From a virus: a DNA stretch of 43,767 nt. The notes under the pieces are model-generated. The model did not search any database and had not been told where the DNA came from. It was given only the letters and a program-made list of their open reading frames with translations. Both the position numbers and the translations under genes were made by a program. Shown piece after piece: positions 29,777-38,357 of the stretch (its first letter is position 1; the number at the start of each line of letters is the position of its first letter). The stretch spans positions 1 through 43,767 of IMG/VR virus record IMGVR_UViG_3300044635_000932. The stretch is one strand, 5' to 3'.

Positions 29777-29998
29777 TCAGTACTTCGAATTCAAAGCTGT
29801 AACCACCTTCTTGAGGTCTATCTCATCGAAGCTTTGCTTATAGACCTCCGTCTTGGTGACACGCGTATTGCCGCTAGCTGGCGCATAACCGTGAGTATCA
29901 CCACCAGGCTCATCAGGTTGATCACGCAGTCTTTGCCATACCCGCTGTGTATCAGGCCCTTCGATATGCTCCTCGATTGTTACGATATACTTAAGCAT
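29777..29998 (-). CDS. Small hypothetical protein
   Basis: A 73-residue protein starting MLKYIVTIEEHIEGPDTQRV, with a Gly-rich middle. VYKQSFDEIDLKKVVTALNS near the end is helical. The start overlaps the upstream stop. No family recognised. Confidence 0.72.
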   Translation of the reverse strand: MLKYIVTIEEHIEGPDTQRVWQRLRDQPDEPGGDTHGYAPASGNTRVTKTEVYKQSFDEIDLKKVVTALNSKY

Positions 29999-30459
29999 TA
30001 ATCACACTCCATTTTGAAGTCATATTCGGTATGTCCAGCCACGTAGCGCTCTCCTGTAACAACCTTACGGCATGTCGGAGAGTCTTCCTTAATGTAGGCG
30101 AACACGCTGATTGAAACATTGTCGAACTCGAAGTGATAATCGATTTCGTTGTAATTGGCATACTCACTAGAACGCATCTTAGCAGGATCCAATGCGACAA
30201 TACGCTCAAGCATTTCCACCAAGCGATTATCTTTGAAGCCGTCCAGATCACGCATGGAGATACCTGTGCTGTAACCCCTACCGGTTGTTGTGACACTCCA
30301 CCACTCCTCACCGAGCTTTTGCAGCTTGGGCAATAACCTGTCCATGATCTTTCTGGCGGACAGGTGGTTCTTCACGTAGCGTTCAAGTTCGACGTCCACA
30401 GATGCCAACTTCTTAAGCTTTCTCTTGTTCAACTTTGCGTCTCCAATGATAACATACAT
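29998..30459 (-). CDS. Hypothetical protein
   Basis: A 153-residue protein, basic helical N-terminus (LNKRKLKKLASVDVELERYV) and a strand-rich C-terminus (FEFDNVSISVFAYIKEDSPT). The ATG at 30459 has GGAG four bases upstream; an in-frame TTG farther down with GGAG at eight bases is also possible. It overlaps the Cys-rich gene by 47 bases. No family recognised. Confidence 0.68.
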   Translation of the reverse strand: MYVIIGDAKLNKRKLKKLASVDVELERYVKNHLSARKIMDRLLPKLQKLGEEWWSVTTTGRGYSTGISMRDLDGFKDNRLVEMLERIVALDPAKMRSSEYANYNEIDYHFEFDNVSISVFAYIKEDSPTCRKVVTGERYVAGHTEYDFKMECD

Positions 30460-30616
30460 TAAGCTCCGGTCGCACTTGAAACATGTAGCAGTGCTCATAG
30501 TGTGGCTGCTGCCCTAGCTCCGAGCAGTTGTTACAGCTAGCACATTCCTCTCGCAAGAAGTCACGTCTAGCTTCAGCTGTCTCAACAGCCTTCTCGTAGT
30601 CGAATGGTTCGCTCAT
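30413..30616 (-). CDS. Small Cys-rich protein
   Basis: A 67-residue protein with CASCNNC, C and C (EECASCNNCSELGQQPHYEH then CYMFQVRPELNVCYHW), likely metal-binding. Overlaps both neighbours. No family recognised. Confidence 0.7.
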   Translation of the reverse strand: MSEPFDYEKAVETAEARRDFLREECASCNNCSELGQQPHYEHCYMFQVRPELNVCYHWRRKVEQEKA

Positions 30617-30819
30617 ATGTCTGACGTCGTGTTAAGTAAGAAGTCGATGTCATCTCTGGTAGCGTGCGGCATTGACTGCTCAGGAGGGACACCCGCAAAG
30701 AACTCCTTCTGCTGATCGTAGCTACACCTTATGAATCGTGTTTCAATGTTACCCGTACCGTACCAGCGGCGAACGAACGACAGGTTCTGTATTCTGCTGT
30801 TAGAAGTGTTCGTTGCCAT
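30613..30819 (-). CDS. Small hypothetical protein
   Basis: A 68-residue protein starting MATNTSNSRIQNLSFVRRWY, within the Gly-rich end of the upstream gene, whose GGCGGTGGCG may act as ribosome site. No family recognised. A longer in-frame start at 30933 reads through the upstream gene and is unlikely. Confidence 0.65.
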   Translation of the reverse strand: MATNTSNSRIQNLSFVRRWYGTGNIETRFIRCSYDQQKEFFAGVPPEQSMPHATRDDIDFLLNTTSDI

Positions 30820-31138
30820 CGCCACCGCCGTAGTCCTCGTCTGTACCCCATCCTGCAGATGCGAGAGCACTTGCATGATCACCGTCCATGCTGTCATCAA
30901 ATTCGGCTGGTGTGAACAGCTCGGGAAATGCATCTTCTATCTGCGTCAGTGCAGTCTCAATCCGCCCAGGATCAATTGTCCCGTTCAGTAGCCATCCATC
31001 GGGTGACAGGTTGCCATGTATGTCTTGTAGCACACCGTATGCCTCCGACACTGCCAGCTCTTTCGTCATCTGTTCTGGTGGTGCATCCAGGTTGACCATC
31101 GCTACAGGTGCGGGGTGCATATAGATATCATCCGCCAT
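30800..31138 (-). CDS. Acidic hypothetical protein
   Basis: A 112-residue acidic protein (ALTQIEDAFPELFTPAEFDD) with a Gly/Asp-rich tail (GTDEDYGGGDGNEHF). No family recognised. The start overlaps the upstream gene's end by 11 bases. Confidence 0.7.
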   Translation of the reverse strand: MADDIYMHPAPVAMVNLDAPPEQMTKELAVSEAYGVLQDIHGNLSPDGWLLNGTIDPGRIETALTQIEDAFPELFTPAEFDDSMDGDHASALASAGWGTDEDYGGGDGNEHF

Positions 31139-31340
31139 CTTTCTTCTCCTTTGAAAACGAATAGGGGAGACCGTAAGGCGTCTCTCCGTCTATGAATGAT
31201 TGATACAGACCTAGTGCATCCAGCTGCCTGAAGATGTGAGCGCCAACAAGGTCAGGGTGCAGTGCAGCTATCGCGGCTCCGATGTCGTCGAAGAACACAT
31301 CACGATAGCCATCATCGAACTTGCCACGGAAGTAGCTCAT
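31128..31340 (-). CDS. Small hypothetical protein
   Basis: A 70-residue protein, MSYFRGKFDDGYRDVFFDDI at the start. Mixed helix and aromatic residues; no family recognised. Overlaps neighbours by four and 11 bases. Confidence 0.7.
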   Translation of the reverse strand: MSYFRGKFDDGYRDVFFDDIGAAIAALHPDLVGAHIFRQLDALGLYQSFIDGETPYGLPYSFSKEKKDGG

Positions 31341-31543
31341 TCGAACAGCTCTTTCAACTCTGCTTCCATGCTCGTCAGCTCATCGACATATTCGTGCAGA
31401 ACATTTCGGAATATCTCTACACGCATCAATTCAGTTGTGGAGACATTACTTGACAGTTCTAATACACTTAGATTCGCGGTCATGACTGCCCTTGCTCTTA
31501 CGATTACTTCAATTAACTCTTTAACTGCCAAATCTATTGCCAT
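31337..31543 (-). CDS. Small helical protein
   Basis: A 68-residue all-helical acidic protein (KELIEVIVRARAVMTANLSV and EYVDELTSMEAELKELFE). Probably a coiled coil. No family recognised. Confidence 0.7.
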   Translation of the reverse strand: MAIDLAVKELIEVIVRARAVMTANLSVLELSSNVSTTELMRVEIFRNVLHEYVDELTSMEAELKELFE

Positions 31544-31572
31544 TGTGCAACTCCTCGTAGGTTACTACGTAC

Positions 31573-31743
31573 TTAGCGACAACTTGGCAGAATATGTGTA
31601 TACTTCGCCGTCTCCAACGCCTTTGCCACTTCCATCTGATTCGCCAGACAGTCTAGGTAATTCTGTCTGGACACACCTGTGATCAGTAAGAGGGTAATAC
31701 AGAGTGCTCCTACGATGATCAATGCCACTATCTCTGCCTTCAT
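31573..31743 (-). CDS. Small single-pass membrane protein
   Basis: A 56-residue protein, MKAEIVALIIVGALCITLLL at the start, giving one transmembrane helix at about 5-24 and a short helical tail with YLDCLANQMEVAKAL. TTGGAGAACGT places a good ribosome site before the ATG at 31741-31743. Function unknown; a small inner-membrane effector or lysis-related protein are possibilities. Confidence 0.75.
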   Translation of the reverse strand: MKAEIVALIIVGALCITLLLITGVSRQNYLDCLANQMEVAKALETAKYTHILPSCR

Positions 31744-31761
31744 ACGTTCTCCAATTTTTAA

Positions 31762-31779
31762 GGTGCCCCGAAGGACACC
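31762..31779 (-). other. Stable hairpin after ribonucleotide reductase
   Basis: GGTGTCC-TTCG-GGGCACC on the minus strand, a 7 bp stem with the extra-stable C(UUCG)G tetraloop. There is no U-run, so it is more likely a 3'-end stabiliser or processing hairpin than a terminator. Confidence 0.5.
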
Positions 31780-31787
31780 CTAGTTGT

Positions 31788-33704
31788 TTACCTTACAGGA
31801 CAAGCACCCGTTGCACACTCATCGCCACCTTCGAATTGAGCACTCGAAATGGAAGTGATGATTGTGGTACTTGCAACGAGTTCGTCGTACTGCTCCTTTG
31901 TGATAGCCTCGTATGGCGCTTGTGTGAAGCCATGCTCGTTATGTAGCAAGAACGATAACGACTTATGATTGTTACGATAGTGCTTCAGCAGATAGTCCTT
32001 GATCTCAGGCAGCTCTTCCTTCTTGTAGTAGATCGTGCAACTGACACTATTATCTGACCACTCAGTCTGTAAACGCTTGATCCACTTCAACTGCTCCATT
32101 GCTGTCATCTGATCTGCAAGGATAGTGCCCTCTGGGTACGCGAACGGGAACGTCACAACGACAGTGTTGTAGTCGTCCTTGCCGTCATAGTCCTTCTGGT
32201 ACTCCACAGGATAGCCATGCTTACGACAGACTTCCACCAACTCATGACCAGCTGCAATCCGAATACGGCGTACCATGTACTGTGAGTAGCCGGGATGAAC
32301 ACCTGGAGTAACACCAGGAAGCAACGACAATGTGCCGCTAGGCTTCACCGTAGTAAGCTTGATCGAGGTGTTCAAGTCTTTCAACTCTGAGTAGCGCTCA
32401 TCGTAGTTACGCAAGTGAATGTAGCCATCGCTCATCCAGCTAAGTTGCTCCTTGCTTGCCTGAAGGATACCTGTGAGGCCGATACCCATGCGCATGTTCT
32501 GGTGAACAATCTGATCTGTCTCCGGGTGGTGACACGGGATCAGCAATGAATGCTTGTTCACACGATACAACAACTCGATCAGATCGAAGAACTCTTCACG
32601 CGATGTGATGTTCGGCAGGAATATCTCCGCCAGACAACACGTCTCGTATGGAGCAAGAGACTGCTCCGCACAGGGATTGTATCCTTGAACCTCAGGATCA
32701 GGGTACTCATCCTCACCTAGACGTCCAACCTTGCGAGACAAACGCAGATTGACAAGTCCGTATGGCTCACGCGGATTGCCCTTATTATCAGGCGAGTAGG
32801 TATCCCAGAAGTACTCGTGCAGATCACGAATATCATCGCATGCAACCGAGTTGTTACTCATAGCACGCCATGCTGGAACGTTACCGATATCGAACCTCTT
32901 AGCAAGCAGGAACTCGATATCGTCAGGATCGCCAATTGCTATCTGTGCACTGCGTCGGACATTCCCTGCCACAATTACATGTCCGATGATGTTCATGATA
33001 TCGAGGCAGTCGATCGGCCTTACTTTCTTCCCAGAGCGTCGGAGTAGTACTTCCGATATTTTTCCAACTCCCCAAACGAGATCTTCTGGACCTGAAGCAA
33101 CACCTCCAAAGCCCTTAATCGGCGTTCCCTTACCACGCACAACTTGTGTGGAATACGTGAACGTCCCTTTCTCTTTCCTTTCCGAAAGGAAGGCGGCTTT
33201 GAGAGTTTTAGCAAGGAACCTAACCCAGCCTTCCCTACTATCAGGTATAATGAAGTCTGCTCCCCCGTGATCAATGCGTGTAGGCGCTCGAAACCACTCT
33301 CGGACTGCCGGTAGTTTGTCAACATGTTTGGCCTGTATATTGTAGCCCACACCTGAGCCAAGTGCGAGCATGTCCATCGTCCACGTGAAAGGAACGATCG
33401 GGTGATCCACGACCACGAATGCACAGTTCTGCAGACTGGCCAACCCAAAACGTTCAACTGTATGCGTTCCTAATTGCCATAGGAACCGTCCTGCAACGCT
33501 ACCCTTCAATTCCAACAGATACTGTCTAAGGCGCAATGATTCTGCTTCCGAGAAGTCACAGGTCAACTGATTGTTACAAGCATCGACGACACGATTGATT
33601 GTGTCTTCGAACTCCTCTGTTGGACCGCTGTTACCTTCCAGATGCCGACTGTACGTCCTCTTATATGTGAGATAGCCTACGCTACTCCAGGGAGTTTTAG
33701 ACAT
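31788..33704 (-). CDS. Adenosylcobalamin-dependent ribonucleotide reductase (class II, monomeric)
   Basis: A 638-residue protein with GRFLWQLGTHTVERFGLASL near the N-terminus, the active-site motif NPCAEQSLAPYETCCLAEI (about residues 340-360), TTVKPSGTLSLLPGVTPGVH and a C-terminal CATGACPVR with the CxxxC pair that is re-reduced by thioredoxin-type partners. This matches the monomeric Lactobacillus-type RTPR family. It makes deoxyribonucleotides from ribonucleoside triphosphates using B12 and no oxygen, so the host or medium must supply cobalamin. AAAGGAG precedes the ATG at 33704. Confidence 0.93.
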   Translation of the reverse strand: MSKTPWSSVGYLTYKRTYSRHLEGNSGPTEEFEDTINRVVDACNNQLTCDFSEAESLRLRQYLLELKGSVAGRFLWQLGTHTVERFGLASLQNCAFVVVDHPIVPFTWTMDMLALGSGVGYNIQAKHVDKLPAVREWFRAPTRIDHGGADFIIPDSREGWVRFLAKTLKAAFLSERKEKGTFTYSTQVVRGKGTPIKGFGGVASGPEDLVWGVGKISEVLLRRSGKKVRPIDCLDIMNIIGHVIVAGNVRRSAQIAIGDPDDIEFLLAKRFDIGNVPAWRAMSNNSVACDDIRDLHEYFWDTYSPDNKGNPREPYGLVNLRLSRKVGRLGEDEYPDPEVQGYNPCAEQSLAPYETCCLAEIFLPNITSREEFFDLIELLYRVNKHSLLIPCHHPETDQIVHQNMRMGIGLTGILQASKEQLSWMSDGYIHLRNYDERYSELKDLNTSIKLTTVKPSGTLSLLPGVTPGVHPGYSQYMVRRIRIAAGHELVEVCRKHGYPVEYQKDYDGKDDYNTVVVTFPFAYPEGTILADQMTAMEQLKWIKRLQTEWSDNSVSCTIYYKKEELPEIKDYLLKHYRNNHKSLSFLLHNEHGFTQAPYEAITKEQYDELVASTTIITSISSAQFEGGDECATGACPVR

Positions 33705-33714
33705 GTTGCTCCTT

Positions 33715-35355
33715 TTACATTGGTTGGAAGTCTTCTTCAGGTGAAGAACTTGCCGCAACCAGTCTACCGGTTTTATAGTTATAGTAAGCGCCTCTTACGG
33801 TACCAGTCAAACCCGTATGCCTACATTTGAGAACACGCATCTTGATCGTGTTACGCGTCATGTCATCGTCAGCCGTCATGTCTCTGGCAAAGCTAACAAT
33901 ATCGAAGGATATCTGCTTGATACTACCACTGCCCTTGATGTCATCAACACTTGGCAATTTGCCTTCCTCAAACGACTTTCCGCCTACTGGTGCTTTACGT
34001 AAGTGCGATATCAGTCCGATCCATGTTGGATGTCGCTTGACTATCCGTTGCATGGTATTCATGATCTTGTCTATCGCCTCGTTTCCAGACAGGCCCTCAG
34101 TTCCCTCAGACACAAGGATTGTTATATGGTCGATGAACAGGTACTTACAGCCCATCAGACACATATACTCTAGCTTCTCGGTGATGCTGTCATCATTCAT
34201 ACTGCCCTGGTGGTCTAGCAGCAGTACACGATCACTACCGAACACTGCATCGAAACCAACCTTCAGCTCAGGTAACGGTATCTCCTCATCTGCAGGGTTA
34301 CGTAGCAATTGCATGCCAGATAACTTCCTAGCTGTCTCAGCAGGTGCTTCTTCAAGGGATACAATCCCGATCTTAGCATCGGTGGTCTGCAGTATGTGCA
34401 GCATGATCTCTCGCTGCATGGTGCTCTTGCCTGCACCTGTGCCTGATATGAACAGAGAGATTTCACCCTCTCTCATACCCTTCAGTTTCTCATTGAGGCC
34501 GCCCAGACAATCTGGATACGGTACAGATGGCAATGAGTTGTACTCTTCAAGTGCAGCCCACAGCTTATCCTTGTCGATCACTCCAGATGGAATGAATCGT
34601 TCGGCATCCCATATCTTAGTGAGCAACTCATCAGGGCCATGCACCGTTAGCATCTTGTTGGCGTCTTTGACAGGCAACTTACAGACTTTTACCTTGTCGA
34701 CACCAATGATCTTGATGGCCTTAGCGAGTATCTCATTACCTGCCTCATCATTGTCCAGACACAGAACAACCTCGCCGAAACTGCGAAGCCACTCTCTATT
34801 TGCTAGGATTGCAACATCAGCGAATGCCTTAGCTGAGGGTAACGATACAACAGGATAAATCTTGCCGTACTTCTTCATGTATGCCTGTGCCACACTAAGT
34901 GTATCAACTTCACCCTCAGTGATTACGACACGCTTGCCACCACCCTGGAAACGCTCCTTACCGAACAGTGTCTTGCACTTACCGATCGAATAGAATGCCT
35001 TCGGTATCTTTCTAACCTTGTAGGCATCGCCCTCGTAAGGGTAGTAGTGTTCATTGATCTTGCCATCTGATCCGAAGCCCACGCGGACATCGTAGAACTC
35101 ACAGACAGCCTTATCAATACCTCGACCAATTGCCTGCACAGGAAACTGTTTCACCTCCTCGGCAGTAGTTGGCCCCTTGACGTAATTATTCTTGACAGGT
35201 TCTGGTGTCTCCTTTTCCACAACCGTAGTGCCTTTCTTGAAGTACTTCTGGCATACAAAACAGAATGAACTTCCATCCTCGTACACCTGGCGTCCGTCAC
35301 TGCTACTGCAATCATCATTGATACAAGGCTGATTAGCCTTGACGATTTTCCCCAT
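33715..35355 (-). CDS. T7 gp4-like primase-helicase
   Basis: A 546-residue protein. Residues 10-36 are a zinc ribbon (C..DDC ... CFVC), about 150-240 a TOPRIM primase core (VVITEGEVDTLSV and VVLCLDNDEAGNE), and 290 onward a RecA-like DnaB-family helicase with Walker A ISGTGAGKSTMQ (about 303-314), SLEEAPAETARKL and CKYLFIDHITILV (Walker B). It primes and unwinds at the replication fork with the adjacent polymerase. Size matches T7 gp4 (566). GGAG precedes the ATG at 35355. Confidence 0.94.
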   Translation of the reverse strand: MGKIVKANQPCINDDCSSSDGRQVYEDGSSFCFVCQKYFKKGTTVVEKETPEPVKNNYVKGPTTAEEVKQFPVQAIGRGIDKAVCEFYDVRVGFGSDGKINEHYYPYEGDAYKVRKIPKAFYSIGKCKTLFGKERFQGGGKRVVITEGEVDTLSVAQAYMKKYGKIYPVVSLPSAKAFADVAILANREWLRSFGEVVLCLDNDEAGNEILAKAIKIIGVDKVKVCKLPVKDANKMLTVHGPDELLTKIWDAERFIPSGVIDKDKLWAALEEYNSLPSVPYPDCLGGLNEKLKGMREGEISLFISGTGAGKSTMQREIMLHILQTTDAKIGIVSLEEAPAETARKLSGMQLLRNPADEEIPLPELKVGFDAVFGSDRVLLLDHQGSMNDDSITEKLEYMCLMGCKYLFIDHITILVSEGTEGLSGNEAIDKIMNTMQRIVKRHPTWIGLISHLRKAPVGGKSFEEGKLPSVDDIKGSGSIKQISFDIVSFARDMTADDDMTRNTIKMRVLKCRHTGLTGTVRGAYYNYKTGRLVAASSSPEEDFQPM

Positions 35356-35545
35356 CTGTCGCTCCGTTAGTGGGTAATGCGTGTTTGTCAACACCCATGA
35401 GAGCACCGCCGAACAACAGCAGTGCCATCGCCATTACCATATAGTCGGCAGCTGTCCATGCTGCTTGTTGCGCAGATAATACTGCGCCCAACATTGTAAA
35501 GATCACTGCCAACATCACGCAAAGTTGCCCAATGAATTTAAGCAA
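35333..35545 (-). CDS. Small two-helix membrane protein
   Basis: A 70-residue protein with two hydrophobic helices (LCVMLAVIFTMLGAVLSA and YMVMAMALLLFGGALMGV) and a polar tail. The start is a TTG with AAGGAAG upstream. It overlaps the primase gene by 23 bases. A holin-like topology is possible, but the position in the replication operon does not favour it. Confidence 0.65.
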   Translation of the reverse strand: MLKFIGQLCVMLAVIFTMLGAVLSAQQAAWTAADYMVMAMALLLFGGALMGVDKHALPTNGATDGENRQG

Positions 35546-35765
35546 GTTTCTTCCTTTCTACTTTCAAATTACTGAAGTTGACATTCAGCAGCCACGTGTG
35601 TCCGTACGCAATCGCCAACTTATAGACAGCTACAACGTCTAAGGCGCGCTTGTCATAGATAGCTAGGTGTTGTTCAGCCTTACCTACAAAGTGCTGATTT
35701 ACCTTACTGTACACTGGAGCTGCCCAGAGTTCAAGGTGTTTGTTGTAAAGCTTGTGCTGATACAC
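35538..35765 (-). CDS. Small hypothetical protein
   Basis: A 75-residue protein starting at a GTG with GGAG six bases upstream. WAAPVYSKVNQHFVGKAEQH and VYKLAIAYGHTWLLNVNFSN stand out. No family recognised. It overlaps the GIY-YIG gene end by 35 bases. Confidence 0.62.
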   Translation of the reverse strand: MYQHKLYNKHLELWAAPVYSKVNQHFVGKAEQHLAIYDKRALDVVAVYKLAIAYGHTWLLNVNFSNLKVERKKLA

Positions 35766-36306
35766 GATTGCTCCAGTCGTCTAGCCGTTGTTTGTGCCTT
35801 TCTGTAATCCTCTCAGATACCTTCCAGGTTACAGCCTCCATGTAGCCATTGTACCAACGATCCTGATTAACGAAGCACTCGACATGCATCATCGTCCATG
35901 CTTCCGCGTAACCAAGAGTGCCACGCTTGTGATACTCTTCCAGGCAGACAAAGTCGAAGTTGTTCAGACCGTACTGCTTGACGTCAATCACGAGCTCCTT
36001 GCTAGAACTTGTGTATGAACGCCAGGTTGTTTCCTGCCCTTTGACTTTTCCTTTCGTCGATACGTATTGCTTGCTACCAATGTACGCTCGCCCATTCACC
36101 TTGTTGCGAATCAGATAGATAAAGCCAAAGCAATTCTTCTGATTCATAAGCTCTGGAAAGTCCCAGTGTCCATTGGGTTCTTCAGTGTAACGGGACTTAC
36201 GCGGTCGCGTGATGATGTTCTCTTTGCTAGACGCCTGTACTGGCGTGATTATGCCAGTGTCAGTGTCCATGAGAACTGGAGTTATTCTCAAGCTACCGAT
36301 TGACAT
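35731..36306 (-). CDS. GIY-YIG endonuclease (SegE-like)
   Basis: A 191-residue protein with CFGFIYLIRNKVNGRAYIGS then KQY, and W-RSYTSSSKELVIDVKQYG with NFDFVCLEEY and a Glu in GYAEAWTM. This is the phage SegE-type GIY-YIG nuclease layout (Y..R...N...YIG.K, then W..Y..S...L). It is probably a free-standing homing endonuclease between the exonuclease and primase genes. The ATG has GGAGG upstream. Confidence 0.86.
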   Translation of the reverse strand: MSIGSLRITPVLMDTDTGIITPVQASSKENIITRPRKSRYTEEPNGHWDFPELMNQKNCFGFIYLIRNKVNGRAYIGSKQYVSTKGKVKGQETTWRSYTSSSKELVIDVKQYGLNNFDFVCLEEYHKRGTLGYAEAWTMMHVECFVNQDRWYNGYMEAVTWKVSERITERHKQRLDDWSNRVSAQALQQTP

Positions 36307-36506
36307 TCGGCCTCCGAAACAAACAGCTTTGCAGCGGTTACCGAGGCAAACGAACGCTCTTCGGGCTCACCCTTTTTTCTTAAATAGATAGGGGCTTCGT
36401 TGATGTATTTGATAATAGTCCACGGCCCTTTTGTACGTAACACAGGGCAATACGGCCCTTCGTCATCTTCGTTGCGCCAACCGTCTTCTTCCATATACAT
36501 GGACAT
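36288..36506 (-). CDS. Small acidic hypothetical protein
   Basis: A 72-residue protein starting MSMYMEEDGWRNEDDEGPYC. The rest is mixed charge with VTAAKLFVSEAECQSVA at the end. GAGGAG precedes the ATG. No family recognised. Confidence 0.7.
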   Translation of the reverse strand: MSMYMEEDGWRNEDDEGPYCPVLRTKGPWTIIKYINEAPIYLRKKGEPEERSFASVTAAKLFVSEAECQSVA

Positions 36507-36549
36507 TACGTTACTCCTCTCTATGCTCGTTTTCGTGTCTGCGTTTCTG

Positions 36550-37554
36550 TCACCCTATCTTGAGTGACATGCCGGTCGCCTTGACCGCTGTGGCTTGCGG
36601 AGTGGCTGCAGGCGCGGCGATTGGGGGCGCGGCGATACTCGCCCCATGGGGTGCACCCGCGTCCGGCAGCGTGGCAGTTTTGGCCGGTGCTGCCAATTTT
36701 TCCGCCTCTCCTTGTGCCGCAAGGGACTCCGAAATAGACGAATCCATGCTCAGGACTGTCTGAACAATCTCCCAAGACCTACAGCTGAAGAAGTCATCCT
36801 CGTGCTTCTTGAGATAGAGCATCGCCCCGTTACTCTGGAGATAGTTATACCAGTCTGTCGGGTAGAAGCTCATGTATTGCTCGACAACAACTTCCTGCAT
36901 GTCGAACTCCGTACTACAATCCACTAGCAGCTTCTCAGCCTTAACAGGGCCAACACCTGGAATTCCAGGTATGTTGTCAACGCCGTCGCCCTTGAGCAGC
37001 TGCTCATAGAAGAACCGTAATGCGAATTCCTCTGTGATCTCTTCTATCACATTGGTTTTCATATTGTAGTACAGCCCAGGGATACACTTCAGATCCTTGT
37101 CAATAGTGCAGATAACATAAGGCATCTCTGCAAGACGAGCTTGCTCCGCCCATATCCGCATCAAATCGTCGGCCTCCATATTGACAGCCTCTACTGCCAG
37201 ACCTTCGTCCACAGCCATTCCTCTTAGTACTGGTACGAAGAAGTTGGACTGCCGAGGATCCTTGTGCCGGTTCATCTTGTATTCTGGATACAACAGATTC
37301 CTAAAGTTATGCTGACTCTTTACAGCCATCAGGTGGTCTGTTGCAAATACACAATCGAGCAAGTCTTTAGCCTGACGCTGGAAATTATCCCACGACTGAC
37401 CCAAGTACTCTGCATCCTCTGCCATAGTGTATTCTTTGTTTGCCTTTACAAGATTGCCCTTGTCGTTGAGGATTAAGTTAACAGCCTCATCTGGCTTGAA
37501 CCTTGTCTTGCACGCGTGATAAGCGAGCACATCACCGTCTATTATTGCCAGCAT
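36550..37554 (-). CDS. 5'-3' exonuclease / flap nuclease with Ala/Pro-rich tail
   Basis: A 334-residue FEN-family protein starting MLAIIDGDVLAYHACKTRFK (metal-binding Asp), with NMEADDLMRIWAEQARL, VICTIDKDLKCIPGLYYN and a helix-hairpin-helix GDGVDNIPGIPGVGPVKAEK. It removes RNA primers or degrades host DNA. The last 60 residues are an Ala/Pro linker (AAPPIAAPAATPQATAVKAT) ending MSLKIG, unusual for the family; the tip may bind a partner. GGAGAGG precedes the ATG at 37554. Confidence 0.9.
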   Translation of the reverse strand: MLAIIDGDVLAYHACKTRFKPDEAVNLILNDKGNLVKANKEYTMAEDAEYLGQSWDNFQRQAKDLLDCVFATDHLMAVKSQHNFRNLLYPEYKMNRHKDPRQSNFFVPVLRGMAVDEGLAVEAVNMEADDLMRIWAEQARLAEMPYVICTIDKDLKCIPGLYYNMKTNVIEEITEEFALRFFYEQLLKGDGVDNIPGIPGVGPVKAEKLLVDCSTEFDMQEVVVEQYMSFYPTDWYNYLQSNGAMLYLKKHEDDFFSCRSWEIVQTVLSMDSSISESLAAQGEAEKLAAPAKTATLPDAGAPHGASIAAPPIAAPAATPQATAVKATGMSLKIG

Positions 37555-37753
37555 CAGTATCCTCTCCGTTGTACTTCTCACTCAAGCCGCGCCAGCGAAT
37601 GGCAACCCAAGGAATCATCTTTCCCTGGGGATTCTTGTAGTACCAAGCAAGACCATCCCAATAGTGTCGCTTACCACAGATACACTCTGTTGGATACCAA
37701 CCTACTCTATGCGGGTTTACACTTGGCGGATACCAACGTGTGTACTTACTCAC
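37532..37753 (-). CDS. Small hypothetical protein
   Basis: A 73-residue Trp- and Tyr-rich protein (CICGKRHYWDGLAWYYKNPQ). The CxC and aromatic content suggest a compact domain. No family recognised. Overlaps neighbours by one and 23 bases. Confidence 0.68.
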   Translation of the reverse strand: MSKYTRWYPPSVNPHRVGWYPTECICGKRHYWDGLAWYYKNPQGKMIPWVAIRWRGLSEKYNGEDTDAGNNRR

Positions 37754-38043
37754 TAGCGCAGCTCCTTTATCAACTGTGGTATTACGAATAGTGCCGTCCA
37801 GTTCTCAACATTCGCAGGGCAAACATTGATTGTGGTCAGCCCGTGTGTAGTACCATCATATTCGATATCGTCTGTCAATACCCAGCATACAGGATCTAGC
37901 GGGTACAGCTCTTCTAAAAGGCTACGCGTATAAGCCTCCAGCCAGACATCAGAAGGACTGAGCGAGGGATCACCGAATTGCGTATCTGTGACAGTTGCAA
38001 TACGTTGCACTACAGCCTCGAACGTCTCTGAAATTTCACTCAT
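37753..38043 (-). CDS. Hypothetical protein
   Basis: A 96-residue acidic protein; SPSDVWLEAYTRSLLEELYP in the middle, and a strand-rich end. No family recognised. Overlaps neighbours at both ends. Confidence 0.68.
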   Translation of the reverse strand: MSEISETFEAVVQRIATVTDTQFGDPSLSPSDVWLEAYTRSLLEELYPLDPVCWVLTDDIEYDGTTHGLTTINVCPANVENWTALFVIPQLIKELR

Positions 38044-38357
38044 AGCGCACCCCTCACTCTTGAATCGAAGATGACAGCCTCCATTTTGTAACGCCTTACT
38101 TTGTAACCCTGCTCTGCCAGTGCCAGCACCAATGCGATCATGTTTCTGTTCAACAGCTCGTAGTCATGTGAATGCCCTGTCATGAACATATCATGGTCAG
38201 AGACTACGAAATACCCGTCTTTGCTCATTAAAAGATCAGCTACCTTGAACTTGAAAGCCTCAGCTAGCTCAATCAGTTGCCTCTTGTAAGCATCAATTAC
38301 AGGATCAATTGCGACGTGTGCCTCGTAGTACTTAGTCTTCAGCTTCTGTGTCGCCAC
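38040..38357 (-). CDS. Hypothetical protein
   Basis: A 105-residue protein starting at GTG with GGAGG six bases upstream, inside the end of the zinc-ribbon gene. DGYFVVSDHDMFMTGHSHDY is notable for its His/Asp content. No family recognised. Confidence 0.68.
   Translation of the reverse strand: MATQKLKTKYYEAHVAIDPVIDAYKRQLIELAEAFKFKVADLLMSKDGYFVVSDHDMFMTGHSHDYELLNRNMIALVLALAEQGYKVRRYKMEAVIFDSRVRGAL

Noticed and set aside
33827-34858. 343-codon plus-strand frame opposite the primase-helicase
   Set aside because: Antisense shadow of a gene with complete catalytic motifs; low-complexity Ser-rich translation.
35333-35545. Holin call for the two-helix membrane protein
   Set aside because: It sits inside the replication operon with no lysis gene next to it; topology alone is not enough.
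37480-37493. Third copy of GTTAACTTA
   Set aside because: It lies inside the exonuclease coding sequence and matches only the core of the 16-mer, so chance is likely.
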